Positions 36,820 to 46,976 are shown, counted from the first letter of the stretch. The stretch: DNA of 64,000 bases from Desmonostoc muscorum FACHB-395 (GCF_014698035.1 NZ_JACJSF010000021.1:1-64000), one strand, 5' to 3'. Numbers and translations: made by a program. The notes: generated by a model not told the origin, from the letters alone.

Positions 36820-37340
36820 AGTTAGTATTTAATGTTTGACTATGGCTTGAGTTGATTAATTTGCTCAGTGATTCCATAGTTATCTATATATTCTTAGGAC
36901 TTACGCACGAGTTACGGAATAACGAACCACAGAGGCACAGAGGGCACGGAGAAATCAGAGTTTGAGAGATAATTTGCGTAAGTCCTAATTCTGTAGAAAT
37001 TATCAATTGTGATGCGAGGCTTGATTTTTGTTTAAGTCCCCTTAAAAGAGATAACCAGGGCGTAGGATGTCACTTATGCTGCTGACAGGGATATGTTCAA
37101 CTTAACCAGATTTACGTTTGATAATTATCAATCGCATTTGGTCATAAGTAATTTCCTATCGCTCTGGTGCTTGTTTGGCGGTGAAGTTTCGCCAAAAGTA
37201 TAAAAGTAAAGGGCTTTTCAAGCCTATAACAATCGTTACTATTTTGCTGTATGAATGGACACAATTTTTGCTAGCTTTCAAATTTCTTCAAGCCTGACAT
37301 AACACCAACTCGCAATGCTCTTTAAAAATAAAGTGCCAAA
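36820..37340. other. Non-coding stretch with a 93-bp MITE
   Basis: Apart from the element at 36895-36987 no gene or RNA is recognised. The stretch separates convergent genes (the M23 peptidase and an MscS channel). Confidence 0.55.
36895..36987. mobile_element. 93-bp MITE with TAGGACTTACGCA ends
   Basis: Perfect 13-bp terminal inverted repeats TAGGACTTACGCA and TGCGTAAGTCCTA enclose 67 bp. A 5-bp direct repeat ATTCT flanks it (36890-36894 and 36988-36992). The interior (GAACCACAGAGGCACAGAGG and so on) recurs in decayed form near 63520-63575. It is non-coding and depends on a transposase from elsewhere. Confidence 0.88.
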
Positions 37341-38915
37341 TTAACCTTCAGCACTTTCAGCACGAATGGGAATTACAATTCCTTCGCGCAGTAGTGCATC
37401 TGTAAAAATCTTCCGAAGAACGCGTTGAATCTGAAGATGTTTTCCTGGCTTCACCTTCGTTAATGTCCGCAGCAACAAGTTAGATTCTCCAAGGCTTTCC
37501 ACTCCATCTATCTGTGTACCTTCGAGTACATCTGGATCGTTTGTTTTTAACTGTTGTCCTACCTCCTCAATCACTTTGTACACATGAGCTAAGTTGGAAT
37601 TATAGGGCACACCAACTTCCACTACTGCAAAGATATACTGTTTAGAATAATTGGTAATTGAGCCAATATCTCCATTGCGAATAATCTGCAATTGACCATT
37701 GGGATGTCTAATACGAGTGGTTCTTAGTTCAATTGCCTCAACAACACCTTCAACAGCCCTCTCTTCGACTTTCCCAGCCTCGATATAATCACCCACTAAG
37801 TAGTAGTTTTCAAACAGAATAAAGAAGCCGCAGACTATATCGTTTATCAGTGTCTGTGCCCCTAAACCTACAGCTATACCGACAATACCAGCACCTGCAA
37901 GTATAGGAGTTGGGTCAATGTCAAGAGTATAGAGAATAGAGATAATAGCAGCAAAGTATACAAAATATTGTAAGAAACTACGAAAAAGAGGAACGAGTGT
38001 CAAGCGTCTACTTCTTTGAATATCAGTTAGATTCCGGTCTTTAAACAGCACCTCTTCAACAAGTAGGTAAACGACTTCAAACAACACACGACTAATGAAG
38101 ATGATGCCGATGATCTTGATGATTCGCGGGCCAAAAGCTGCAATATTGGCGATTAACTGTACCTGTTGAATCACTAATGTTGCCATGCAGACATAAATTA
38201 CAAACTCCAAACACCGCTTTAAAAAGGGTATCAGGTGTCGGAGGCGATCGTAAAATCTCAAGAGGTTATCAGGGTTGGAGTATCTGACACTGAGAGCATC
38301 AAGAAAATCAACTACCGCCGCGACTGCTTTGAGAATCAGCAACCCGATGGCAATAATTAAATAGATTCGCAGTGCAATGTACAAATATTCCGAAACCGTT
38401 GCTGGCAATTTGAGAAACTGGGCACACAGAATGACAGCCCACAGCCAGATTCCACCGCTAATTCTGTGATAGAGGGCGTTAAAGAAAGCATCAATACTTT
38501 CATCATCGGCGGTATTTTTTTCTAAGTTCTTGGCGCGAGTACTAGCTATCTTCAGCCAATATTTCAGAAATTTCAGTGCGATCGCAGCTAATATGAAAGT
38601 GCCAATGCTCTGAGCTATGCCAATTCCTAGAGTTATCCAAAATCCTGATGGAATACGCTCAAGCATTGCTATGGTGTATTGTTGAAGGTTTTCGCCACGA
38701 TAAACTAGATAACCATTAGCACCCACAATCAAAATACATGACACCAAGCAAGCAAGTAACAATAACCCTGTGATGTTCCGACGCAAGGTTTTGATACTCC
38801 TATCTTCGCTCTTTAATTTTGTAAATAGCTTGAATAACTTGCTTACAAACCAGTTCAGTAATAAAAAAACAAAGATTACAAGGCTGACTTCAGCTAAAAT
38901 GATTAATATATTCAT
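37341..38915 (-). CDS. MscS-type mechanosensitive ion channel
   Basis: A 524-residue membrane protein. Five to seven hydrophobic segments fill the first 300 residues, and the MscS core follows: ISILYTLDIDPTPILAGAGIVGIAVGLGAQTLINDIVCGFFILFENYYLVGDYIEAG, with the Gly/Ala-packed pore helix. The C-terminal beta and alpha/beta domain covers about 415-510 (VEVGVPYNSNLAHVYKVIEEVG). Members gate on membrane tension. It is the second MscS-like gene in the window, but longer at the N-terminus and not closely similar to the first. It is not in an operon. Confidence 0.9.
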   Translation of the reverse strand: MNILIILAEVSLVIFVFLLLNWFVSKLFKLFTKLKSEDRSIKTLRRNITGLLLLACLVSCILIVGANGYLVYRGENLQQYTIAMLERIPSGFWITLGIGIAQSIGTFILAAIALKFLKYWLKIASTRAKNLEKNTADDESIDAFFNALYHRISGGIWLWAVILCAQFLKLPATVSEYLYIALRIYLIIAIGLLILKAVAAVVDFLDALSVRYSNPDNLLRFYDRLRHLIPFLKRCLEFVIYVCMATLVIQQVQLIANIAAFGPRIIKIIGIIFISRVLFEVVYLLVEEVLFKDRNLTDIQRSRRLTLVPLFRSFLQYFVYFAAIISILYTLDIDPTPILAGAGIVGIAVGLGAQTLINDIVCGFFILFENYYLVGDYIEAGKVEERAVEGVVEAIELRTTRIRHPNGQLQIIRNGDIGSITNYSKQYIFAVVEVGVPYNSNLAHVYKVIEEVGQQLKTNDPDVLEGTQIDGVESLGESNLLLRTLTKVKPGKHLQIQRVLRKIFTDALLREGIVIPIRAESAEG

Positions 38916-39743
38916 GCGCGATCGTAAAACTTAAATAATTTAAGCGTTTTATTATCAAAACCTATTGAGAGATACCTTGATATCTCTATAAGATAGATGA
39001 TAATTATTTCATATAATCATCTGTTGTCAAGCTATTAACATTTAAATCACTTTATATCTAAGTGCTGATTTCCAAAAAGCCTTTAAGGAAGATATTTGTG
39101 TAATTCCGGCTTTAAGGGTTATATAAATCACCTTTAAATTGAAAATACTTAAGTGTATGTTCATTGATAAGCGATCAAATTCCAGGACTTATACCAATTT
39201 TAAAAAAGAATCCAAAAAGAAAGATTTTCGGGTAGGGGCAATTGAATTACCCCTACCGCATATAGTTTTGCGTAAGTTCTAAATTCATATTAGTTCTTCG
39301 TGAACACTGGTTTAAGCTGCTTAAGCGTAGCCTGTAGCAAGCTGTTAATTAACCGGATTGAAGAAGAATTCAGAAGTCAGAATTCAGGAGTCAGAATAAA
39401 TCAGTCGGGGATTCAGACCCGCGACTGATTAAAGACCACCAAACCTACGATTTGGTGGGGGTGTTAAACCCGGCTATTCAGACGCTCGTGGACTCGCTAA
39501 CGCTGCGCTATCCGCCACTCGCACAGAATTCATTCTGAATTCTGACTCCTGACTCCTGAATTCTGTTCGATAAACTACATATACCAAAATACATAAAGCA
39601 GAAACTGAGGACTGGGAAATAATATTTTTTACTCAGTAATCTCAAGTCAAATGGGTGGAAATAAACCAAGCTATATTAAAAAATATAAATTGACTACCCC
39701 TTTAGATATAGTAGTTATTACAGCAGAGGAAATGAAACTGGTA
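38916..39743. repeat. Non-coding stretch with dispersed inverted repeats
   Basis: At 39368-39567 lies an inverted repeat with arms built of AGAATTCAGGAGTCAG units and their complement; a related copy is at 45363-45478. At 39184-39290 there is a decayed AGGACTTA...TAAGTTCT element with an internal palindrome (GGTAGGGGCAATT/AATTACCCCTACC). No gene is visible. Confidence 0.6.
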
Positions 39744-41972
39744 CTAAAGGAAAGATTTAGGCTCAACATCCTGACAGTTTATCTGCACCACACAATTTCT
39801 TCCTTGTGCTTTTGCCTGGTAGAGTCCCTGGTCAGCAGCAGCAATTAAGGTTGCGGGAGATAATTGGCTATGAGGAGTGATGGTTGCCACACCAAGACTT
39901 AGAGTGATGAATTCGCTAACCTGGGAATGGGGATGAGGCATTTTTAATGCACTAATATTGGTCTGAATATCTCTTGCAACTGCAATAGCCCCTTCAATAT
40001 CAGTATTCGGTAAAATAACTGCAAATTCTTCTCCACCATAACGAGCAACTAAATCAGCAGGGCGTTTGACTGTCTGAGAGATTACCTTGGCAACCTGTCT
40101 GAGGGCATCATCTCCTGCGAGATGTCCATGTGTATCGTTGTAAAGCTTAAAGTAATCGACATCGCACAAAATCAAAGATAGCGAACCTTGCTCTCGTGCC
40201 AACCGTTGCCACTGTGTGTTGAATGTGTCATCAAAGCAGCGTCTATTTCCCACTTGGGTCAGACCATCCGAACAGGCAAGGCGCTGTAATTCTTGGTTTG
40301 CTTGTTGTAATTGGTGGTAAAGTTCTGATTGCTGAATAGCGATCGCAGCTTGTCCTGCTAACTGGTTAAACAAGTTAATCTCCGATTGCTGCCATTGTCT
40401 GGCATTACGGCATTGATGAGCAATCAATAGTCCCCACAAACGCTCTTTCTGCAAGATAGGCACGACAAGGTTTGCTCGGATTTGCAAACTCCGCAGGAGG
40501 TCAAGATGACACGGCGATAATCCGGCAGTTTCAACGTCTTCGATCGCTCTGGTGTTACCTTGTTGAAAGTAAATTGCACGGGTAGATTTAAAGCATGTGT
40601 CCATAACGTGAAATCCCAGAATGGACATACATTCTTCTGCTAAGGATTCTACAGCTACTAACCCACTCCAGTCTGACTCAAACTGGTAAATTATTACTCG
40701 GTCTACCTCAAACAGTTGCCGCACTTCGGCTGCTGTGGTTTGCAAAATCTCGTCTAACTCTAACGATTGTCGAATGCGCTGCGTCACAGCCGCGACAATT
40801 CGCTCGGACTCATTTTGGTGTTGGACATGCCGCTCAACCAGCTTAGAATCTGTCGATGCTACATTTAACGTGATTGGATCAAAGTGAGGGGTTGTAGTGA
40901 CAGGCACTGCACTAGGTTTAGCAATTAAATAGCCTTGAGCAAGATTTGCACCTCGTTCTCGCAGCCAGTTCAGTTCCTCAATACACTCAATTCCTTCAGC
41001 AACGGTCTGGATGTTTAACTTTTGAGTAATCTCTAAAAGCTTCTCGGTAATCGAAGCTTTGTAAAGGTCTTGATGTACATCTCGAATTAACTCCATATCC
41101 AGCTTAATAAAGTCTGGACGTAACTGATGCAGCAAGTTTAGGCTGGAATAGCCAGAACCAAGGTCATCAAGAGCTACTAAAAATCCAGCATCCCGGTAGT
41201 ATTTAAGCACTGCCTTGAGATGGGTTAAATCTTGAGGATTATCTGATTCTACAACTTCAAAGACAACGCGATCGTGGGAAATTTCGGCAGTATCAATTGC
41301 CTCAACTGAACTACTGAGGCAAAAAGCTGGATCATAAAGTGACGTTGGCGCAAAATTGATGAAGATATGCCCACTCACTTTATACCGACTGAATTCAGTT
41401 ATTGCGCTGAGGCGAGCAATTTGGTCGAGTTGTGGTATTAGTCCGGCTTCGGTTGCTAACTCCATAATTGGTGTCGGTAGCATTAAATTGCCTTCTTCAT
41501 CCAGCCCCCGCAAGAGCGATTCATATCCAAAAATCTGCGATGTATCGTTAATTGAGACAATTGGCTGAAAGTAACTGGTAAATCGTTCCGTTGCCAACAT
41601 TTCAACTAGCCAGTCGGATTGGTTCAACTTAATGAAGCGTTGTAATGAGGCTATGTCACTAAAATCATGGAGTTGAGGTTGGATATTACCTTGAGTGAAA
41701 AGGACTTGCGTCTCTTTTAATTCTCTAGGTGCAAGTAGTTTGGCCAGATTACGGGCAATTTCTATAGACTGTCCGGGTTTACACTTCAAACTCAAACCTG
41801 GTCGCTCGTGCATCAGTTCATACTCAAGTCCAAGCTGCTGTAGGTAGGAGGTGACTTTTTTGAGGGTATGTGTAACGGGAAACCAGAGAAAGAGCCTGCC
41901 TGCCTCCTTAGTCTGGCAGCGTGCAACATTGCGACAAGCACAGGTTTTGGAGATAGAACATATCTGGCTCAT
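39744..41972 (-). CDS. Cyclic-di-GMP enzyme with EAL, GAF and GGDEF domains
   Basis: A 742-residue cytoplasmic protein. It has a Cys-rich N-terminus (CSISKTCACRNVARC), then an EAL phosphodiesterase domain (about 120-360) with the signature as ESL (151-153) and conserved residues in FINFAP, VFEVVES, DDLGSGYSS, KLDME and AEGIE. A GAF domain (about 395-550) follows, with a phytochrome-like start ILQTTAAEVRQLFEVDRVIIYQF. The C-terminal diguanylate cyclase domain (about 575-735) carries GGEEF. The N-to-C order EAL-GAF-GGDEF is unusual, since GGDEF normally precedes EAL. Both catalytic sites look intact, so the net activity cannot be predicted. No chromophore Cys is obvious in the GAF domain. Confidence 0.9.
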   Translation of the reverse strand: MSQICSISKTCACRNVARCQTKEAGRLFLWFPVTHTLKKVTSYLQQLGLEYELMHERPGLSLKCKPGQSIEIARNLAKLLAPRELKETQVLFTQGNIQPQLHDFSDIASLQRFIKLNQSDWLVEMLATERFTSYFQPIVSINDTSQIFGYESLLRGLDEEGNLMLPTPIMELATEAGLIPQLDQIARLSAITEFSRYKVSGHIFINFAPTSLYDPAFCLSSSVEAIDTAEISHDRVVFEVVESDNPQDLTHLKAVLKYYRDAGFLVALDDLGSGYSSLNLLHQLRPDFIKLDMELIRDVHQDLYKASITEKLLEITQKLNIQTVAEGIECIEELNWLRERGANLAQGYLIAKPSAVPVTTTPHFDPITLNVASTDSKLVERHVQHQNESERIVAAVTQRIRQSLELDEILQTTAAEVRQLFEVDRVIIYQFESDWSGLVAVESLAEECMSILGFHVMDTCFKSTRAIYFQQGNTRAIEDVETAGLSPCHLDLLRSLQIRANLVVPILQKERLWGLLIAHQCRNARQWQQSEINLFNQLAGQAAIAIQQSELYHQLQQANQELQRLACSDGLTQVGNRRCFDDTFNTQWQRLAREQGSLSLILCDVDYFKLYNDTHGHLAGDDALRQVAKVISQTVKRPADLVARYGGEEFAVILPNTDIEGAIAVARDIQTNISALKMPHPHSQVSEFITLSLGVATITPHSQLSPATLIAAADQGLYQAKAQGRNCVVQINCQDVEPKSFL

Positions 41973-42313
41973 AGCTAACTACTTTGTTCAATCAAATTTA
42001 TTTTATTATTCCCACTATTTTTACAATAAAAGATAAACTATGCTTCAAATATATGAAGATTTGATGAGTTCAGTAATTTGAATAATTTGGTGTATCAAAT
42101 AACAGAGCAGCACATCTATAGGTTTGTACCAAATGTTTAAGTAATAGTCGATCAGTTTTGTAGAATGAAGCAAATTAATAAGAGTTAGATAAAGAATTTA
42201 AGCCATGAAATCAAAAGAAAAATCAGCTAGGTAAGGAATAATTTTTTGCTAGACTAAGTAAGTTGGCACAATAAAATCAAACTATGTAAATAAAAATAAG
42301 CTAGGCTAAAAAC
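41973..42313. other. Non-coding stretch left of the insertion sequence
   Basis: About 340 A+T-rich nt without a gene. The 8-bp target copy of the IS (CTAAAAAC, 42306-42313) ends it. Confidence 0.5.
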
Positions 42314-43820
42314 CCAGCCCTCTCAATATTGACAAATAGTACACTATGTGAGTTTTCTAAGAAGGTAAGACTAAAACTGCACTTAAGCGCTTATGTTATC
42401 TCCCCTATTTGATGCTTTTGTAGAGGCAAGCCCCGTCAGTGTAATGATGCGAGTCCTAATGGAAAACATTTTTAATTCCTCGCGAATGAATCAAATATTT
42501 GATACATCAAGCGTTCGCCAATACTCTCAAGAGCTACTGTTTTCGACTCAGGTGGATTTGATGAGTCTAGTAGTGTGTGGGATGTATCCCTCGGTTCATG
42601 CAGCCTATCAGAAGAAGGCAGTGGAGGTAAGTGTCAGCGCCACAGCGTTATACAACAAACTGCAACGGATTGAACTGCCTGTAAGTCGGGCATTAGTGCA
42701 TGAGACAGCATCTGACCTCCAGCAGTTGCTGTTGATGTTGAATGTGGAACGCCCCAGTCCTCTAGGAAAACAATATCGGTTGCGGATTGTAGATGGCAGT
42801 TGTTTAGCCGGAACCGAACGCAGACTAGCAGCGCTGCGCCCCCATGCAGCCAAACCATTACCCGGAAAAACAATCGCCATTCTCGACCCAGGGACAAAAC
42901 TGGTGGTTGATGTGATTCCTTGTGAAGACGGTCATTCCCAAGAACGCTCCAAGTTTCATCAGGTTTTGGCACAAGTGCAACCCCAACAGGTATGGATTGC
43001 AGACCGTAACTTTTGTACCGCAGGATTTCTCCATACTATTGCCAAACTTGGAGCGTTTTTTGTGATTCGTCAACACGGGGGTTTAGGATACGAGCCTTTT
43101 GGTGAGTTACAAGCTGTTGGGTTGTGCCAAACAGGAACTGTGTTTGAACAACAGGTGGAAATTGTCCATGAGGGAGGGACTTTTCGGTGTCGCCGTATCG
43201 TAGTTAAGTTGACTCGTCCCACCCGTGACCAAGAGTGGGAAATTGCCATTTTTACCAACTTACCACCCACTGACGCAGACGGCATTCTGGTGGCACAACT
43301 CTATCAAGGGCGGTGGAGTGTGGAAACTTTATTCCAAACTGTGACCCAAAACTTTCATGGAGAAATTGAAACCCTAGCTTATCCTAAAGCTGCCTTATTC
43401 TCCTACTGCATGGCACTGTCAGCCTACAACCTTTTAGCGACACTTAAAGCAGTTCTTGGCAGTGTACATGGGGTAGACAAAATCGATATTGGGCTATCCG
43501 ATTTTTACCTAGTAGATGATATCCATTCCATCTATCGGGGCATGATGATTGCTATTCCTCCGGTTCATTGGCAATTCTTTGAGGAGTTTACCAACATTCA
43601 GATGGTAGACGTTCTCCAGCATCTAGCAACCAAAGTACATCTCAAATCTTTTCGCAAACACCCCAGAAGTCCCAAAAAGAAACGACCACCACTCTCTGTT
43701 GATGGCAAACATTCCCACTGTTCCACTACTCGAAAGCTCAAGCAATACAAAGCAGCTCTTGATGCTATCCCGTGAAGCAATTTCATAAAATATGTTATTT
43801 GTCAATATTGAGAGGGCTGG
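42314..43820 (+). mobile_element. Complete IS4-type insertion sequence, 1507 bp
   Basis: Perfect 25-bp terminal inverted repeats (left end CCAGCCCTCTCAATATTGAC..., right end its exact complement, 43796-43820) enclose one intact transposase gene. An 8-bp direct repeat CTAAAAAC flanks the element (42306-42313 and 43821-43828). Identical ends, intact gene and exact duplication indicate a recent insertion into a non-coding stretch. Confidence 0.96.
42393..43775 (+). CDS. IS4 family DDE transposase
   Basis: A 460-residue transposase. The DDE residues can be placed in RIVDGSCLAG (first Asp), VWIADRNFCT (second Asp) and YQGRWSVETLFQTVTQNF (Glu, in a Y-x2-R-W-x-[I/V]-E arrangement typical of IS4). 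The N-terminal part includes a helical DNA-binding region (VSATALYNKLQRIELPVSRALVHE). The C-terminus is basic (KHPRSPKKKRPPLS). No frameshift or stop is present. Confidence 0.95.
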   Translation: MLSPLFDAFVEASPVSVMMRVLMENIFNSSRMNQIFDTSSVRQYSQELLFSTQVDLMSLVVCGMYPSVHAAYQKKAVEVSVSATALYNKLQRIELPVSRALVHETASDLQQLLLMLNVERPSPLGKQYRLRIVDGSCLAGTERRLAALRPHAAKPLPGKTIAILDPGTKLVVDVIPCEDGHSQERSKFHQVLAQVQPQQVWIADRNFCTAGFLHTIAKLGAFFVIRQHGGLGYEPFGELQAVGLCQTGTVFEQQVEIVHEGGTFRCRRIVVKLTRPTRDQEWEIAIFTNLPPTDADGILVAQLYQGRWSVETLFQTVTQNFHGEIETLAYPKAALFSYCMALSAYNLLATLKAVLGSVHGVDKIDIGLSDFYLVDDIHSIYRGMMIAIPPVHWQFFEEFTNIQMVDVLQHLATKVHLKSFRKHPRSPKKKRPPLSVDGKHSHCSTTRKLKQYKAALDAIP

Positions 43821-43828
43821 CTAAAAAC

Positions 43829-44167
43829 CTTATGCCTATTGACTATCAACTATTATTTTTTTCCTTATCCCAACAACGATTATTTACACCCACTCACTTA
43901 ATTTAGCTCCACTTTATCCATATCGTTAAGCGATGCAACTAGTGTTCGTTTTTACATCACTCAAGTAGACTGACAGATAAGACAGTTAAGTAATTAATTT
44001 CAAAAATAAGAGTAGAGACGTTGCAATGGAACATCTCTACTCGCCAAGATAGGAGAGAATTGCGATCGCTAGATATTTGTTAACCACAGACAGCACATAG
44101 ATAATTCATTACCATCAATCTGTGGTTTCATTTTCATAAAATTGACTTTTGCACAAAGTTTACTGTT
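43829..44167. other. Non-coding stretch right of the insertion sequence
   Basis: GAGTAGAGA (44010-44018) and TCTCTACTC (44034-44042) form a hairpin. At 44041-44071 lies a segment that matches the glycosyltransferase coding region at 44297-44327 at about 28 of 31 positions. No gene is visible. Confidence 0.5.
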
Positions 44168-45298
44168 TCATTCAGCAGATGAAACACTGGGTATTGCAGA
44201 ACGAATTGCACTAATAAAGTTTTGAGCATAATTCTGCGTTGAAAAATCTAAAGCGCGTTGTCTGGCAGCTATTCCTGCACTGCGGGCAAATTCTTGTTCG
44301 TCAAGATAGCGGAGAATTGCGATCGCTAATTTATCTGCATCGCCGTAAGGTGTTAATAGTCCATTCATCCCATCGGTAATAATCTCTGTCGGGCCGCCTG
44401 CATCGCCAGCAATCACAGGTTTACCCAGCGCCATCGCTTCAATAATCACAATTCCGAAGGGTTCTTTATCCGAAGCATGAACGAATACATCCATCGCCTG
44501 CACCCACTCCGGGATATTACGCTGTAGTCCAGCCATAATTAATTGTTCTTTCAAGCCCAAGTTTGTGATTTCTGCTTTTAAGAAGTCCTCATAGTCTGGT
44601 TCTAAATCGTGCTTACCGCCAACTACCACACAATGAGCATCAGGATACTTCTCTAAAATTTTGGGCATCGCTTGCACCAATACGTGCATTCCCTTCCATC
44701 GTTGCAATCGTCCCACAATACCAATCAGTGGGCCGTGTAAAGGTAAGCCCAGTTTTCGGCGTGCTTCTTCAGGAGTTGGCAAAGCATCAGGCTCAAATCG
44801 GTCTAGTGCAACACCGGGATAAACCAAGGGTGTTGGCCTGTGGGGCCAAATCTCTGCTTGTGCTTGCTTACCATCTTGAGAGAGAGTGATAATTGCGCGG
44901 GCTGGGATTAAAGTAGCAATTCGTACCAACCAAGTTTTATCGCTAGGTACTTCTAGCTGATACCATACAGCAGGCAAACCAGCCAGCATTGCCGCCAAGC
45001 CTCCAGATATATGCGTAATCCACATCCAATTGACAATTATATCTGCACGTTCGCGGCGTGCGATCGCAGCTATCTGAAAAACAGCACCAATAAAACGGTG
45101 GATTTGGCGTAAACGTCCACTTTCTACAACTCGCGCATCAATACCAAGGGACTTTACTTGTTCTACCATCGGGCCGTGTTCTAAAAATATCACCAGCCAC
45201 TCAACACCAGCATTCCGTCCCTGCTGTACCAAATCCCAAAGCATCATTTCACCGCCGCCTCGTTGTTCGGCTAGTGGCATTACAATAATTGCTTTCAT
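44168..45298 (-). CDS. Glycosyltransferase family 4
   Basis: A 376-residue GT-B transferase. The N-terminal acceptor domain starts MKAIIVMPLAEQRGGGEMMLWDL; the donor half shows IGIVGRLQRWKGMHVLVQAMP and the EPFGIVIIEAMALGKPVIAGDAGG E-x7-E motif. Members retain anomeric configuration and use nucleotide sugars. It is the last gene, in transcription order, of the exopolysaccharide locus. Its sugar and acceptor are unknown. Confidence 0.9.
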   Translation of the reverse strand: MKAIIVMPLAEQRGGGEMMLWDLVQQGRNAGVEWLVIFLEHGPMVEQVKSLGIDARVVESGRLRQIHRFIGAVFQIAAIARRERADIIVNWMWITHISGGLAAMLAGLPAVWYQLEVPSDKTWLVRIATLIPARAIITLSQDGKQAQAEIWPHRPTPLVYPGVALDRFEPDALPTPEEARRKLGLPLHGPLIGIVGRLQRWKGMHVLVQAMPKILEKYPDAHCVVVGGKHDLEPDYEDFLKAEITNLGLKEQLIMAGLQRNIPEWVQAMDVFVHASDKEPFGIVIIEAMALGKPVIAGDAGGPTEIITDGMNGLLTPYGDADKLAIAILRYLDEQEFARSAGIAARQRALDFSTQNYAQNFISAIRSAIPSVSSAE

Positions 45299-45362
45299 AA
45301 TTTATATCAGTCCTATTTAAGTTGTCAGATTTTGTTTTTTAACTCAATTCATATTTATCGAA

Positions 45363-45478
45363 CAGAATTCAGGAGTCAGGAGTCAGAATTCAGAATAAAT
45401 TCTTAGCACAGCGTCTCGTAGAGAGGAACGAGTGTCGTGTCTTGATTCTGACTCCTGAATTCTGACTTCTGAATTCTT
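45363..45478. repeat. Dispersed inverted repeat of AGAATTCAGGAGTCAG units
   Basis: Arms near 45363-45394 and 45444-45478 are complementary and match the units at 39368-39567. It fills the gap between the polymerase-like gene and the last glycosyltransferase gene. Confidence 0.75.
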
Positions 45479-45480
45479 CT

Positions 45481-46911
45481 TCAAGAATTCTTGGGATTGC
45501 TATAGTATTTATGTCCTGCCATAGCCATAGCTAAAAATCCCCAAAGAATCATCCCTGCTACACTTAACATTCCACTACCAATAATTAGCTGTGTAGCAGA
45601 ACTGATACCAATGGCGCGAGCAGCACTGATAAAACTATCAAAACGTCCTTCACCATAGCTGCTAACACTAATAATTAACAAGATTAATCCACCCATATAA
45701 AAAATGGCTCCAAACCAACCAAGGGTGAAAAACATATCTAAAATGCCACTATCAATTACTACTACTTCAATTTGACCAGTTTTTTCGTTGACTTTCCAAA
45801 TATTTCCTAAGCCGTTACCTAAACCATTAGAAAGGGCTAGACCAAGGTTTTTGTCATAACTTCCCGATCTATCTTTAAAACTTGTATCATCTTGAAGATT
45901 AGAAAAAGTTTCCAAACGGGCTGATACAACTCCAGCAATTGGCTCAATAGTTGTCAATGGCACAACACAAATTGCCATCACCGCAATTATAACGATCAAG
46001 CGCATTTGAATTCGCGCCTTGACTGAACCCACAATCATAATTATTCCAAATAACCAGCCTCCCCAATTAGTCCGCGCTTGTGTTAGTAAGAACGACAAGT
46101 AACCAACAGCTGAAGCAGGAAAAATTAAATTTCCCGAACTGGTAAATAACAACAGTAAACCAGCTTGCATGACGGAACCAAAAGGGCCGACTGAGTGCAA
46201 TGTACTCCAGACACGCATCCCGAAAGGTACAGGGTTTCCAGAACTCATAAATAGTTTTGATTGGATGAGCCAATACCTATCCCACTCAGGAGCTACTACG
46301 AATTGATATATGCCATAAGTTCCTAAAATTAACACACACCAAAGAAATGTTCGCTGAATATTCTGGCGATAACTAGGATAATCTCGCCAATTTATAAATA
46401 AGTGAAAAGCGAAGATAATCGGACTGAGCCAATCCAGCAGTCCGCGTGCTACAGGGATTGGTGGGTTATAAATCAGACCGATAAGAAAGCCATAAAAGAC
46501 TCCGATAAAAGCCATAACAAACGGCAAACCCCCTTGACGTGAGGCACGGGGAAAATGTCGCAAGAATGTTGCTATGGTTACAAACACTACCAAGTATGGT
46601 GCTATGAGCATCTGCCGGGTAGCGTCCCAACCCACCCGATAGTCAACTAAGCGAGTAGCTAAGGGCGTGAGAAACCATATCCACCAGGTAAAGCTGATGT
46701 AGAGAATGGGATGCCGCAAGTATAAAAACACGGCTACTGCTAAAGCCGTCACCGGGTAAATTAGGCGCAATGCAGCAGTAGCACCAGCAAAATAGCAAAC
46801 TACAATCAGTAGTATAAAGCCTGCGATCGCCATCCACCCCTGTTGTGATCGCTCTTCTGGAGAATAATTTTCTTCTAAAAAACTATTGAAAAGTATCTGT
46901 CTAGAATTCAT
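45481..46911 (-). CDS. O-antigen ligase/polymerase (Wzy-like) membrane protein
   Basis: A 476-residue protein with about ten to twelve membrane helices and a longer loop at about 330-400 (ARLETFSNLQDDTSFKDRSGSYDKNLGLALSNGLGNGLGNIWKVNEKTGQIEVV). That loop is the usual large periplasmic loop of Wzy/WaaL-type enzymes. In an exopolysaccharide locus with a chain-length regulator it is the natural candidate for the polymerase. Sequence conservation in this class is low, so the call rests on topology, size and context. Confidence 0.75.
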   Translation of the reverse strand: MNSRQILFNSFLEENYSPEERSQQGWMAIAGFILLIVVCYFAGATAALRLIYPVTALAVAVFLYLRHPILYISFTWWIWFLTPLATRLVDYRVGWDATRQMLIAPYLVVFVTIATFLRHFPRASRQGGLPFVMAFIGVFYGFLIGLIYNPPIPVARGLLDWLSPIIFAFHLFINWRDYPSYRQNIQRTFLWCVLILGTYGIYQFVVAPEWDRYWLIQSKLFMSSGNPVPFGMRVWSTLHSVGPFGSVMQAGLLLLFTSSGNLIFPASAVGYLSFLLTQARTNWGGWLFGIIMIVGSVKARIQMRLIVIIAVMAICVVPLTTIEPIAGVVSARLETFSNLQDDTSFKDRSGSYDKNLGLALSNGLGNGLGNIWKVNEKTGQIEVVVIDSGILDMFFTLGWFGAIFYMGGLILLIISVSSYGEGRFDSFISAARAIGISSATQLIIGSGMLSVAGMILWGFLAMAMAGHKYYSNPKNS

Positions 46912-46976
46912 TCAATTTTAGATTTTAGATTTACCAATGCTAACTAGTACAATGTCTAAGCTAATTTTTAAGGTTT

